A stretch of DNA of 64,000 nt from Eubacteriaceae bacterium (GCA_009782515.1 WRIY01000012.1:1-64000), one strand, 5' to 3'; positions 8,530-17,714 are shown, numbered from the stretch's first letter. Numbers and translations are program-made. Notes: generated by a model from the sequence alone, not told the origin.

Positions 8530-9177
8530 TTATTGGTAATGCTGCACAGAATTTATTGTATAGCCTTTCTCTTCAAGCTCTTTTATTATAGCGGCACAGT
8601 CATTATGGCTTGTCCTGATAATCAGCTCAGCATTGCCGCTTGCCCTGTCAGTAAAGTTGGCAAAGTGGGTAATATTTGCGCCATGTTTGCGAAACACCCC
8701 GCCTATCTCAGCGAGCACTCCGGGAATGTCTGCAGCTTGCACTGAAAAGCGCGTGCCAGCGTCTGTGAAGCCCAAAAGCTCAATAAAAGCGTCAAAAATA
8801 TCGCTTTCTGTGATGATGCCAACTGCTTTTCCTTCCTCCTCGACTACCAAAGCCCCAACTCTATGCTTTCTCATCAGGACAGCAGCCTCTTCAAGCAGCC
8901 CTTCAGGCTTGATTGTTATTACATTCCTGGTCATTGCATCCTTGGCTGTAAGCCGATCAAGAAGGTAGGTTATCTCATACACGCTTAGCGATGTAGCTTC
9001 TGAGGGGGACACAGATCGGATGTTTTCAGTTGTAATTATGCCCTTTAAAAACCCTTCGCTGTCCAGCACCGGCATTCTTTTAAGGCGCTTTTCGTCCATT
9101 ATTCTTGCAGCTTCCGAGATAGGAGTGCCCTCATGCACAACTATCAAATCTTTCGTCATCTTTTCTTTTACGTACAA
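8530..9177 (-). CDS. CBS-pair plus ACT domain sensor protein (AcuB-like)
   Basis: The 215-residue protein has two CBS motifs (about 5-60 and 75-135: MTKDLIVV..., AMTRNVITI...) followed by an ACT domain (about 142-212, IPGVLAEIGGVFRKHGANI). CBS pairs bind adenosine nucleotides and ACT domains commonly bind amino acids. It is the last gene of the liv operon, 57 bases after livF, so a role in sensing branched-chain amino acids or energy state is inferred. The TTG start at 9177 is kept because family members begin M-x-V-K-x-x-M-T; a weaker ATG alternative is at 9159. Confidence 0.82.
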   Translation of the reverse strand: MYVKEKMTKDLIVVHEGTPISEAARIMDEKRLKRMPVLDSEGFLKGIITTENIRSVSPSEATSLSVYEITYLLDRLTAKDAMTRNVITIKPEGLLEEAAVLMRKHRVGALVVEEEGKAVGIITESDIFDAFIELLGFTDAGTRFSVQAADIPGVLAEIGGVFRKHGANITHFANFTDRASGNAELIIRTSHNDCAAIIKELEEKGYTINSVQHYQ

Positions 9178-9234
9178 AACAATTGTCGCTGCGCTAATCG
9201 CATGCAGCTTCCCCTTCCGGTAAAAATCGCAGTT

Positions 9235-9939
9235 TTAGCCGCCCAAGTAGGCCTTTTTGACATCGTCGCTTGCAGCCAATTCAGCGCCTGTTCCTGATAG
9301 CACTATCGTGCCGGTTTCTAAAACATAGCCTATGTCTGCAATGGCAAGGGCTTTGCTGGCATTCTGCTCAACAAGCAGCACTGTTGTGCCCTGCTCGTTT
9401 ATGTTTTTAATTATATCGAATATTTCATTGACCAGAATAGGCGCCAGCCCCATAGAAGGCTCGTCCAAAAGCAAAATTTTTGGCTTAAGCATTAGAGCCC
9501 TTCCAATAGCAAGCATTTGCTGCTCGCCGCCTGAGAGCGTGCCGGCTGGCTGCTTTTGCCTTTTGCCTAATATCGGAAACCGCGCAAATACATCCTGAAT
9601 GTCAGATTTAACTGCTTTTGTGTCTTTTCTAAGATATGCTCCAAGCTCTAAATTTTCGTATACGCTCATAGACGCGAAAATTCTGCGCCCTTCCGGCACT
9701 TGGCTTAAGCCCAGGACAACCCTTTTGGGAGCCGGTATTTTAGTTATGTCCTGCCCGTCAAGAATTATCGATCCGCTGCTTGGCGCCTTAATGCCTGAGA
9801 TTGTTCTGAGAGCAGTAGTTTTGCCTGCTCCATTTGCGCCAATCAGGGTAACAATCTGGCCTCGCCCCACAGTCAGGGAGACATCTTTCAGAACGTGGAT
9901 AACTCCGTAGTGTACATTTAAGCTTTTTAGCTCTAGCAT
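9235..9939 (-). CDS. livF: Branched-chain amino acid ABC transporter ATP-binding protein LivF
   Basis: A 234-residue ABC ATPase with Walker A GANGAGKTT near residue 34, signature LSGGEQQMLAIGRAL near 135 and Walker B ILLLDEPSMGLAP near 157. The short length and the MGLAP form after Walker B fit LivF. It pairs with LivG to energise uptake of Leu, Ile and Val through the LivHM channel on the cytoplasmic side. It begins 12 bases after livG. Confidence 0.95.
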   Translation of the reverse strand: MLELKSLNVHYGVIHVLKDVSLTVGRGQIVTLIGANGAGKTTALRTISGIKAPSSGSIILDGQDITKIPAPKRVVLGLSQVPEGRRIFASMSVYENLELGAYLRKDTKAVKSDIQDVFARFPILGKRQKQPAGTLSGGEQQMLAIGRALMLKPKILLLDEPSMGLAPILVNEIFDIIKNINEQGTTVLLVEQNASKALAIADIGYVLETGTIVLSGTGAELAASDDVKKAYLGG

Positions 9940-9951
9940 ATAGGGCCCTCA

Positions 9952-10737
9952 TCACAGTTTTTCTTCGCCTAAGTAGGCAGCGATAACTTTCTTATTTGAT
10001 CTGATCTCCTCCGGCGTGCCGTCAGCAATTAAAACGCCATAGTCAAGCACATATATTCGCTCGCAAATGCTCATGACAACAGACATGTCATGCTCAATTA
10101 AAAACACAGACAGCCCGTATGAGCTCTTTATTGCCGATATTGTTTCGGCAAGCTCGAGTGTTTCGCTTTGGTTCATGCCGGCAGCCGGCTCATCAAGCAG
10201 CAGTATCTCCGGCTTTGTTGCCAGCGCCCTGACAATCTCCAGATGGCGCTGCTCTCCATACGGGAGGCTTCTGGCAAGCTCATCTGTCTTTTTGTCCAAG
10301 CCAAAGATGCCCAAAAGCTCAATCGCTTGCTCTTTTATCTGAGCCTCTTTTTCAAAGTAGCGCTTTGTGTGAAAGAAACTGGCTGCAAAACCGTACTCTA
10401 TCGAGTTGTGCATTGCTATGCGCACATTGTCAAGCACGCTTAAGTCGCTAAACAGCCTGATGTTCTGAAAAGTCCTGGCTATGCCAACCCTGGATATTTT
10501 ATGGGGCGGCATGCCTCGCATAGATTTCGGCTGCTCGCCAAGATAAGCGGTTATATCGCCTGAAGTGGGGGCGTACACGCCTGTAAGAAGGTTAAAAAGA
10601 GTAGTTTTGCCAGCGCCGTTTGGCCCTATCAGGCCGACAAGCTCACCTTTGCCTATATGCAAAGTTACATTTGAAACTGCAGTTATGCCACCGAATGATT
10701 TTGTCAGCTTCTCTACTGTAAGGGCATTTCCGCTCAT
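9952..10737 (-). CDS. livG: Branched-chain amino acid ABC transporter ATP-binding protein LivG
   Basis: A 261-residue ABC ATPase with Walker A GPNGAGKTT near 37, signature LPYGEQRHLEIVRAL near 155 and Walker B LLLDEPAAGMN near 177. The YGEQR signature and AAGMN after Walker B are typical of LivG rather than LivF. Its start overlaps the end of livM by four bases, which suggests translational coupling. Confidence 0.95.
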   Translation of the reverse strand: MSGNALTVEKLTKSFGGITAVSNVTLHIGKGELVGLIGPNGAGKTTLFNLLTGVYAPTSGDITAYLGEQPKSMRGMPPHKISRVGIARTFQNIRLFSDLSVLDNVRIAMHNSIEYGFAASFFHTKRYFEKEAQIKEQAIELLGIFGLDKKTDELARSLPYGEQRHLEIVRALATKPEILLLDEPAAGMNQSETLELAETISAIKSSYGLSVFLIEHDMSVVMSICERIYVLDYGVLIADGTPEEIRSNKKVIAAYLGEEKL

Positions 10738-11681
10738 TTGGCGCTCTCTCTTTTTAATGCCCTTGTAAATAGGGCAAATGAGATCTCGTTTGTGCCAAGC
10801 AGCCCCTGCGGCCTGAACATCATTATGGCAATGAGCATTAAAGCGTAGATTATCATTCTCAGCGATGCAAAGTCCTGCAAAAGCGCGGAGATAAGCGTGA
10901 GAAGGGCAGCTCCAATAATAGAGCCGCTAATGCTGCCAAGCCCTCCAAGCACAACAATAACCAAAATGTCGATTGACTTAAGCAAGCCAAAAATGCCTGG
11001 TTTTAAAACGTAAAAATACGCCGCGTACATTCCTCCTGATATGCCGGCAAAGAATGCGCCTATAGCGAATGCGGCAATCTTGTAGAGGGCTATATCAATG
11101 CCTACTGACTGGGATGCAATTTCATCTTCGCGAATTGACATGCAAGCCCGCCCATGGCGGCTGTTAATAAAGTTATTTATTAATGCGACAGATCCCGCTG
11201 TAAGGCAGAACATCCACTCCCAGTTCATTAGCCTTGGTATATTCATCAGCCCTGCTGCACCGTTTGTTATCTTTAAATTAAAGAAAACAACTTTGATTAT
11301 TTCAGCCATGCCTAGAGTGGCTATTGCCAAATAGTCGCCGCTTAGGCGCAGCGTAGGGATGCCTATTGCAAGCCCGACAACAGCAGATGCCAGCGATCCG
11401 GCAATAAGGCCAAGCATAAATCCGTATACCGAAGGGAACCTGATAATAATCAATGCGCATGCATACGCGCCTATTGACATAAAGCCTGCATGCCCTAAAG
11501 AAAACTGCCCAGCAAAGCCGGTTATTAAATTCAGGCTGCATGCCAAAAGCATGTTAATGCATATTTGGGCGATAGTTATTTCATGGTAGCTTCCAAAAAT
11601 GCCTGTAAGCCGAAGGATTTTAATTGCTGTATAAACTGCTGCAAGCAAAGCGACAGCTGCAATGTTTTTTGCTTTAAACAT
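10734..11681 (-). CDS. livM: Branched-chain amino acid ABC transporter permease LivM
   Basis: The 315-residue integral membrane protein has about eight to nine hydrophobic segments and LivM signatures such as AGQFSLGHAGFMSIGAY (about 60-76) and the ABC-contact region with VVLGGLGSISGSIIGA near 240. With LivH it forms the channel of the Leu/Ile/Val importer. It starts two bases after the livH stop and overlaps livG. Confidence 0.95.
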   Translation of the reverse strand: MFKAKNIAAVALLAAVYTAIKILRLTGIFGSYHEITIAQICINMLLACSLNLITGFAGQFSLGHAGFMSIGAYACALIIIRFPSVYGFMLGLIAGSLASAVVGLAIGIPTLRLSGDYLAIATLGMAEIIKVVFFNLKITNGAAGLMNIPRLMNWEWMFCLTAGSVALINNFINSRHGRACMSIREDEIASQSVGIDIALYKIAAFAIGAFFAGISGGMYAAYFYVLKPGIFGLLKSIDILVIVVLGGLGSISGSIIGAALLTLISALLQDFASLRMIIYALMLIAIMMFRPQGLLGTNEISFALFTRALKRESAK

Positions 11682-11683
11682 TT

Positions 11684-12562
11684 TTATACCTTCTCGGTTC
11701 TTTTCATGCCCATCAAGCCTCCGGGCATTGCGAGGAGTATGACTATTAGGAAAAAGAAAACAGCTGCGTCACGGTACATAGATGATCCGTAGCCTGCTAC
11801 AAAGGTTTCTAAAATGCCAATAGCCAGGCCTCCAACCATCGCGCCCGGGATGCTTCCTATACCGCCAAATACAGCCGCTATGAAAGCTTTTAAGCCCGGC
11901 ATTGTGCCCATAAGAGGATTTATTGAGCTGTAGTATATCCCTACGAGAACGCCGGCAGCGCCAGCAAGAGCGCTGCCAAGCATAAAAGCAAACGAAATAG
12001 TCCGATCAACGCTGATGCCCATAAGCTGTGCTGCATCAGCATCAATTGATACCGCTCTCATGGCTTTGCCCATTTTAGTTTTTAAGACGATGAATTGCAA
12101 AACTGCCATTAAGGCAATTGCTGTAATAATGATTGCTATCTGCTGAAATCCAAAGATTACGCCGCCTACATTGTAAGTATCTGTAGGAAGCAGGGCTTTG
12201 TAGGAGCGAACTCCTGCCCCGACAAAGTACATCATTGTATACTCAAGCAAAAGGGAAACCCCGATTGCTGTAATCAAAACAGCAATTTTAGGAGACTGCC
12301 TTAAAGGCCTGTAAGCCACTCTTTCTATTATTGCTCCCAGGAGAGCGCATGAAACCATCGAAAGGAGCAGCGCCGGAAAAAAACTCAGCGGCAAATATAC
12401 AGTTGCAAAGTACCCAATATAGGCTCCGAGCATGTATACATCGCCATGGGCAAAATTGATCAGCTTGATTATTCCGTATACCATGGTGTAGCCAAGGGCT
12501 ATCAGCGCATATATGCTTCCTACTGAAAGCCCATTGACCACTTGCTGCAAAAACATTCTCAC
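11684..12562 (-). CDS. livH: Branched-chain amino acid ABC transporter permease LivH
   Basis: The 292-residue permease shows the LivH hallmarks GLSVGSIYALIALGYTMVYG at the N terminus, INFAHGDVYMLGAY near 36-49 and FGGIGSIPGAMVGGL near 235. A GTG start at 12562 is preferred because AGAGGA lies about seven bases upstream; the ATG two codons later is the alternative. It is the second gene of the liv operon, 57 bases after livJ. Confidence 0.94.
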   Translation of the reverse strand: MRMFLQQVVNGLSVGSIYALIALGYTMVYGIIKLINFAHGDVYMLGAYIGYFATVYLPLSFFPALLLSMVSCALLGAIIERVAYRPLRQSPKIAVLITAIGVSLLLEYTMMYFVGAGVRSYKALLPTDTYNVGGVIFGFQQIAIIITAIALMAVLQFIVLKTKMGKAMRAVSIDADAAQLMGISVDRTISFAFMLGSALAGAAGVLVGIYYSSINPLMGTMPGLKAFIAAVFGGIGSIPGAMVGGLAIGILETFVAGYGSSMYRDAAVFFFLIVILLAMPGGLMGMKRTEKV

Positions 12563-12619
12563 GGCAGCTTCCTCTTTTATTGTTGCTATAAATTGCTTTG
12601 GCGTTAAGAGTAAGGCAGT

Positions 12620-13801
12620 TTATTCAGCAGCGACCCTCGTAGCTGACACTTGCTGCCCGTTTTGCATTTCTATAACTACAACCGCCTTAACCGGGTTGTG
12701 GTCTGCGCCCATGCTAAATGATCCGGTAACTCCGACAAAGCTCTGAGTTGCAGCAATAGCATCTTTCACAGCTTCGCCGGTGAGCTCTGAGGCGCGGCTG
12801 ATGCAGTCAACGATAAAGTTTGCAAGGTCATAGCCTAAGGCATTAAATGCATTTGGCTTGCTTCCTTTAGCTGCTTCATAATCGCTGATAAAGCTTGCTA
12901 CTGTCGGGTCATTGTCAAGAGCAGAATAATGGTTGGAGAAATAGACATCTGAAACCGCCTCTTCTCCGGCAAGCTCAACTAAAGTTGGTGAATCAAACCC
13001 GTCAGCGCCAAGAATTGCTGCATTTATGCCAAGCTCCCTTGCCTGGCCTATTATTAAGCCGGCTTCCTGATAATATCCGGGAACAAACAGAACATCAAAA
13101 GCGCTGTCTTGAATTTTTGTCAGCACTGCCCTGAAATCTGTTTCGCCTGACACATAAGCTTCTTCAGCTGAAATGCTGCCGCCTTTGGCTTCGAATGTAG
13201 ACCTGAAGCTTTGGGCCAATCCCATAGCATAATCGTTTGAGCTGTCTTTAAAAATAGCAGCTGTTGATGCCTCAAGGTTATTTAGTGCAAAGTTTGCCAT
13301 TGTAACGCCTTGGAAAGAATCTGTAAAGCATATCCTAAAGGCATATTCTGTTACATTGCCGCTAGAGTCAACAGTTACAGCGTCATTTGTTGCTGAAGCT
13401 GAGACAACCGGCACCTTGTACTTATCAGCTTCAGGTATTGTAGCCTTAAACGCGCCTGATGTCGCCGGGCCAAGAGCAGCAATTACCTTGTCCTGCTCCA
13501 TCATTCGCGTTGCCAGAATGGTTGCTTCGGATGGCTCTGACTTGTTGTCATAGCGAACAATCTCTATCTGTTTGCCGTTAACGCCTCCGGCAGCGTTTAC
13601 TTTGTCGATAGCCATCATAAGCCCTGTTTCAGTGTCGCTTCCGTATGTTGCAACTTCGCCTGAGAGCTCAAAGTTTATACCAACTTTGATTTTGTCTTCG
13701 CCGCCGCCACTGTTGCCGCCACCGCCGCCGCCACTGTTGTTGCCTGTACAGCCGGCTACCAGAAGAAGCGCGATCAGAAATGCTAATAAATTTTTCTTCA
13801 T
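12620..13801 (-). CDS. livJ: Branched-chain amino acid-binding lipoprotein (LivJ/LivK)
   Basis: The 393-residue periplasmic-binding-protein type I receptor carries a lipoprotein signal (LLLVAGC, Cys at about 18). A Gly/Ser-rich tether follows, then the Leu/Ile/Val-binding fold (KVGINFELSGEVATYG, AIDKVNAAGGVNG, GPATSGA, PVVSASATND). It is anchored outside the membrane and delivers substrate to LivHM. GAGGGG precedes the ATG, and a plausible promoter and an inverted repeat lie upstream. The exact ligand (Leu only, all three, or another amino acid) cannot be read from sequence. Confidence 0.92.
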   Translation of the reverse strand: MKKNLLAFLIALLLVAGCTGNNSGGGGGGNSGGGEDKIKVGINFELSGEVATYGSDTETGLMMAIDKVNAAGGVNGKQIEIVRYDNKSEPSEATILATRMMEQDKVIAALGPATSGAFKATIPEADKYKVPVVSASATNDAVTVDSSGNVTEYAFRICFTDSFQGVTMANFALNNLEASTAAIFKDSSNDYAMGLAQSFRSTFEAKGGSISAEEAYVSGETDFRAVLTKIQDSAFDVLFVPGYYQEAGLIIGQARELGINAAILGADGFDSPTLVELAGEEAVSDVYFSNHYSALDNDPTVASFISDYEAAKGSKPNAFNALGYDLANFIVDCISRASELTGEAVKDAIAATQSFVGVTGSFSMGADHNPVKAVVVIEMQNGQQVSATRVAAE

Positions 13802-13864
13802 TTATATCCCCTCTTTTTTTGCTAAACTTTTTTGCCAATGCACATAAGTTTAGCGGATTGGCTT

Positions 13865-13894
13865 ATTTTATCATGCCTGGCACTAAAAGTTCAA
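13865..13894 (-). promoter_or_regulatory. Candidate sigmaA promoter of the liv operon
   Basis: Minus-strand TTGAAC (13889-13894), 18-bp spacer, TAAAAT (13865-13870). The leader to livJ would be about 55 bases. Confidence 0.45.
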
Positions 13895-13954
13895 TCCTTT
13901 GCAAGATCATAGAGTTCGATGTTTGGCGAAATGTGCTCTGCGTAGATGTATTTT

Positions 13955-13992
13955 GCAATTGCCTACAATATCTGCTGCAATAAGGCAATTGC
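13955..13992. repeat. 9-bp inverted repeat upstream of the liv promoter
   Basis: GCAATTGCC (13955-13963) and GGCAATTGC (13984-13992) are perfect inverse copies 20 bases apart, and each contains the palindrome GCAATTGC. They lie 60-100 bases upstream of the proposed -35, where an activator or repressor pair could bind. The rest of the gap 13802-14111 shows no gene. Confidence 0.5.
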
Positions 13993-14111
13993 TATATGCA
14001 CTATGAATAAGTTGCTCTTTTCAGAAGCATTTATGCTAAAATTTTATACTTGGCTTATATGAGATCAGAGTTCTCCCGGATGGCGGCCAAAGGCCCGGCA
14101 TTAGCGCAAAT

Positions 14112-14139
14112 AAAAAAAAAGGCTCCAAAACTGAAGCCT
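14112..14139 (-). terminator. Intrinsic terminator of the licD/tarIJ operon
   Basis: AGGCTTC and GGAGCCT (14120-14139, minus strand) form a 7-bp stem with one G-U pair, followed by nine T residues. Confidence 0.8.
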
Positions 14140-14184
14140 GCGATACTGCCGCTTTTTTGCCAGTCTCAGCGCTTAGGCCGCCTG

Positions 14185-14922
14185 TTATTGGCCCAGCAGT
14201 TTAAGCCATTTATAGTTTTCGTTATCAGGCACAAGCCCATTGTTTTCAGCATAGCATTTTGCGAGCTCTCTATAATAATTATTCTCAACCACGATAGTAT
14301 GCACACAGCCGTCTTCTATTTCTGCTGCGAAGATATACATGAGCTTTTGGTATGCCTGAAGGCCGTCTTTGCCATTAAGGTGCGAGCGGGTTACAAGCCG
14401 GCCGTTCTGCTTGTATACAAGCACTCTAAGCTTGGCAGCGTAGCCTTTTTCGCTGAAATCGTCCAGGTAAGACGCAAAGTCATTAGCATTGCTTATTTTG
14501 GCATTATACTCTTTTGTCAAGTCATAGTTGCCGTACTCTTCGCCGTTGCCAAAGACGACAAACTCCCAGTCCTTCCAGTCGTAAGCGCTTAAAAGATCCC
14601 TGGCTTCATCGCCGATGCCTATTCCCCGATATGTCTTTGCTTCTTCAGTCGGATCTTGAAGAATGCACACGGGCATTGAAAGGGATGGCTGCTTGTGTAT
14701 TTGCTTATCAAACGAATAAATGATGAAGTCCTCTTCAAACCATGACTGCTTTGGAGGCTGCCTGGTTAGAAACAGGGCAGCAGCAAGCAGCAAGGCTATT
14801 GCTGCATATACTATTATTTTTGCAATAGAGTAATTCCAGTGAATTCCAGACAGCTTTGGCAGCTTAATCTCCTTTGCTTTATTGCGCAAGTAAGCCGCAA
14901 TTTTCGTTAATCGCTCTTTCAT
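14185..14922 (-). CDS. Hypothetical membrane-anchored extracytoplasmic protein of the licD operon
   Basis: Not recognised. From the ATG at 14922 the protein has 245 residues: a basic N terminus, one transmembrane helix (about 35-52, IIVYAAIALLLAAALFL), then a soluble domain presumably outside. The start is supported by GGAG eight bases upstream. An alternative ATG at 15045 directly abuts the licD stop codon and would add a second hydrophobic helix, but has no ribosome site. It is the last gene of the operon, so a role in modifying or assembling the surface polymer is inferred from position only. Confidence 0.6.
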   Translation of the reverse strand: MKERLTKIAAYLRNKAKEIKLPKLSGIHWNYSIAKIIVYAAIALLLAAALFLTRQPPKQSWFEEDFIIYSFDKQIHKQPSLSMPVCILQDPTEEAKTYRGIGIGDEARDLLSAYDWKDWEFVVFGNGEEYGNYDLTKEYNAKISNANDFASYLDDFSEKGYAAKLRVLVYKQNGRLVTRSHLNGKDGLQAYQKLMYIFAAEIEDGCVHTIVVENNYYRELAKCYAENNGLVPDNENYKWLKLLGQ

Positions 14923-15045
14923 AAAATTATCTCCATAAATCCGCAGTATAAGGGCTGGTTTATGATTACGCTTGAATTTACAGATATATGAAAAAAACAG
15001 CAGTACAAATGCGGACAAATTTATTGCGCTAAGCAAGTGCAGCAT

Positions 15046-15945
15046 TTACTCAGGCACGCAGTATTTAATGCCTTTATAGCACAGATACGAATTCTCCAAG
15101 TCGACAAAAGCAACAGGGTGCTTTGGCAAGCGCTCAGCTTCGTCCGGCAGCTGCATGTAGTCTCCAAAAGCTATCGTAAGATACTCATGGTAGCCTGCAG
15201 GCGCGCATATTGGCAGGGATTCGAATTTAAGGGTTGCCTGGCTTGAGAATATTTCGATTGGGTACAGATTCTTCATGTATTTATAAGTCACACAAAGCTC
15301 TGTTACATTTTTTGTTGAATCGGAAATAGGGTATTTAGACATTTGCTTTTCAGCAAATCTCCATGCACGGTATCGCTTTTCAGGGCTTCTAAGCAGCTTT
15401 AGGGCTGCAAGGCCTGCCATATGCGCAAGCGCGCCTTTGTTTTCGGGAGCAAAGCCCCTGTTGTACAGGCAAAATACTATAGCCCAAAACATCTGGGCTT
15501 TTCTTTGCAGCCATGAGTTTGGAGCTGCGTCAAGAGGGATAATCTCTATCTTAAGGCCATGGTTAATGTCTGAACCCGCAAGGTTGCTCTTAATAAAAGT
15601 AGTGTTGTTGTCGGAGAATTGCGTGAGCATGGTGTCACAAAAAATGCTGTGCGTTGTGCGCAGCATAGAGTAATCGCCGTTATTGTTGTACAGCTCCCAC
15701 TCGGAAGCCAGCTTCTCGTAGTCTGATCTGAACATAAAAAGGTCGATGTCATCATCCCACGGAACAAAGCCTTTGTGGCGCACAGCGCCAATGAGAGAGC
15801 CTCCGCACAAAAAGTAGCGCAAACCGCGCTCATTGCAGAATTCGCTGAATACCTTAAATATCTCAAGTGACTTAAGCTGCACGCCCCTTAAATAGTCCAC
15901 ACTATTGTTCAAACTTGCCCCTTTATTGCTCCCTACATTCTCCAT
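15046..15945 (-). CDS. LicD-family phosphotransferase (second copy)
   Basis: The 299-residue LicD protein has the family core GGSLIGAVRHKGFVPWDDDIDLFM (about 47-72), including the metal-binding DDDID. LicD enzymes move phosphocholine or a related phospho-alcohol from a CDP donor to a surface glycan. Its start overlaps the end of tarJ by 13 bases. No choline kinase or cytidylyltransferase (licA, licC) is present, while the CDP-ribitol genes are, so ribitol phosphate is a plausible donor moiety. It is a diverged paralogue of 17715-18593. Confidence 0.85.
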   Translation of the reverse strand: MENVGSNKGASLNNSVDYLRGVQLKSLEIFKVFSEFCNERGLRYFLCGGSLIGAVRHKGFVPWDDDIDLFMFRSDYEKLASEWELYNNNGDYSMLRTTHSIFCDTMLTQFSDNNTTFIKSNLAGSDINHGLKIEIIPLDAAPNSWLQRKAQMFWAIVFCLYNRGFAPENKGALAHMAGLAALKLLRSPEKRYRAWRFAEKQMSKYPISDSTKNVTELCVTYKYMKNLYPIEIFSSQATLKFESLPICAPAGYHEYLTIAFGDYMQLPDEAERLPKHPVAFVDLENSYLCYKGIKYCVPE

Positions 15946-16952
15946 CGAAATACTGTCTTAAACGGATTTGCTGAGTCAGCTTGAAAGATCGTGTGAATGT
16001 CTGATATTTTTTCCGCATCGCCTGCATACTCCAGTATTCTTGAGAGCATAGCCTGTGTTTTGGGATTTTTCATTGCTTCAAGCGCCTGCTCAAAATCTGC
16101 TCTGCCGGATCGCGAGCAGCCGACAAGCGATATGCCTTTCTCCAGCACATCCCGTGTCATAATCGGGACTTTGTTTTCCGAAACGCCGAGCAGCATTATT
16201 GTGCCTTGCGGCCTAATGGCGCTTATCATCTCATCAATGGCGTAAACGCTTCCCTCTCCCCCGGCGCATTCAAAGGCATGATCAAATGAAAAGCCCTTAG
16301 GCAGGGAGCCTGATATGTAAACCTCGTCAACGAACGAGAACAAGCTGAGCTTGTGCTCATGAAGGCCGATGACGCAAATGCGCGCTTGCGGGGCCAGCAG
16401 CCTGAGCAATATGCACAGAACATACGATAGGCTTCCATCCCCCCACACAGCAATTTCGTCCCTATATATGTGCGAAGCTCTTTTAAAGCGCTCAATAGCA
16501 TGCGCTGCAACTGAAACAAACTCCGCTATGCAGGCAGTCTTCAGATCGATGTCGCCAACAGGAAGTATGCGCTCTGCCGGCATCGGGACGATTTCTTGCA
16601 TGAAGCCGTCATAGCCGCTTGACATGAAAAACGATCCCGGCCTGTAGTTCTCGTAAATATCATTGCCGGGCTCTTCGACTGCAGGCTGGTTTGGCACCAA
16701 AACAACAGGCGCCCCTTTGCCATAAGTTCCTGACGGGTCAGACACGACAATGCCGCAGCACTCATGAATAAGCGCCATGGGAAGCTTTTTGCTCAAAATA
16801 TGAGGCGGCCTTAAGCCTTGAAAATAGCGTTGGTCTGCATGGCATATCGACATATATTCGGGCTGCACAATTGCCCTGCCCTCTGCATGCATATCTTCAA
16901 ATTTTATTGAAATGGCTTTTGGGGCCGTTAGCTGGTACACTCTATTAATCAA
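15933..16952 (-). CDS. tarJ: Ribulose-5-phosphate reductase, TarJ-like zinc alcohol dehydrogenase
   Basis: The 339-residue medium-chain dehydrogenase has a catalytic zinc region SICHADQRYFQG near 36-47 with HE near 64, then a nucleotide-binding half. TarJ reduces ribulose 5-phosphate to ribitol 5-phosphate using NADPH, which TarI then activates with CTP. It overlaps tarI by eight bases. The assignment rests on fold, length and the tarI partner; other polyol-phosphate dehydrogenases cannot be fully excluded. Confidence 0.85.
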   Translation of the reverse strand: MINRVYQLTAPKAISIKFEDMHAEGRAIVQPEYMSICHADQRYFQGLRPPHILSKKLPMALIHECCGIVVSDPSGTYGKGAPVVLVPNQPAVEEPGNDIYENYRPGSFFMSSGYDGFMQEIVPMPAERILPVGDIDLKTACIAEFVSVAAHAIERFKRASHIYRDEIAVWGDGSLSYVLCILLRLLAPQARICVIGLHEHKLSLFSFVDEVYISGSLPKGFSFDHAFECAGGEGSVYAIDEMISAIRPQGTIMLLGVSENKVPIMTRDVLEKGISLVGCSRSGRADFEQALEAMKNPKTQAMLSRILEYAGDAEKISDIHTIFQADSANPFKTVFRWRM

Positions 16953-17664
16953 GCTGCATGCCAGAGAGCAATGACTTGGCTATGTTATAGTCACTTAAAG
17001 TTGTTATTTTGAAGTTAAGCGCATCGCCAGCAACCAGCAAGACCTGCTCGCCAAAAAGGGTAAAAATCTTGCATGCATCAGTCAGCTGCTCTTTCTGCTC
17101 CTTTGTAGTTTTGCTGTAAAGCCCCTTAAGCTTTTGAATGTTAAAGCTCTGGGGCGTTTGTGCCTGGTACATATATGATCGAAGAGGTATATCTGAGATG
17201 CTGATGCCGTCACGGGATTCAATGATCGTGTCCGTTGCTGCAACGACCGTGTCGCAGGCCCCTGTTAGCAGAGCTGCTTTTATATTTTCTTCGATTATTC
17301 TCAGGCTAACGAACGGCCGCACAGCGTCATGCGTTACTATTATGCTCTCAGCGTCAGATCCGTATTTGCTTTCTATAGCATCAATTGCATTGAAGAGGGT
17401 GTCATTTCTTGAAGGGCCGCCAGGCGCCAAAAAGACCTTTTGGCTGGCTTGCTTGCCGATATGCGTTTCAAGCATGCCATCCATATAGCTAAGCCAATCT
17501 GGATGCACCCCTATGTATATCGCATCAAATTGCGGGCATAAAAGGAATTTCTCAAGGGTATGCATTATGATAGGCTTAGTCCCCAGTTTCATAAACTGCT
17601 TGGGGAGGTTCTCGTTTTGCATCCTTGAGCCAACCCCGCCTGCCAGTATTGCTCCGTATATCAT
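16945..17664 (-). CDS. tarI: Ribitol-5-phosphate cytidylyltransferase TarI (IspD family)
   Basis: The 239-residue nucleotidyltransferase starts IYGAILAGGVGSRM and has LPKQFMKLG, the CTP-binding pattern of the IspD/TarI family; THDAVRPF is at about 120. TarI makes CDP-ribitol from CTP and ribitol 5-phosphate. The tarJ partner and the two licD genes favour TarI over IspD (isoprenoid synthesis). The ATG at 17664 (GGGAG about 11 bases upstream) is preferred; an upstream in-frame ATG at 17697 lacks a ribosome site. Confidence 0.86.
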   Translation of the reverse strand: MIYGAILAGGVGSRMQNENLPKQFMKLGTKPIIMHTLEKFLLCPQFDAIYIGVHPDWLSYMDGMLETHIGKQASQKVFLAPGGPSRNDTLFNAIDAIESKYGSDAESIIVTHDAVRPFVSLRIIEENIKAALLTGACDTVVAATDTIIESRDGISISDIPLRSYMYQAQTPQSFNIQKLKGLYSKTTKEQKEQLTDACKIFTLFGEQVLLVAGDALNFKITTLSDYNIAKSLLSGMQLD

Positions 17665-17714
17665 AAAATGCGCTTCTCCCTTTCGGTGGATTGCCATCTG
17701 ATTTTTAAGGTAAG

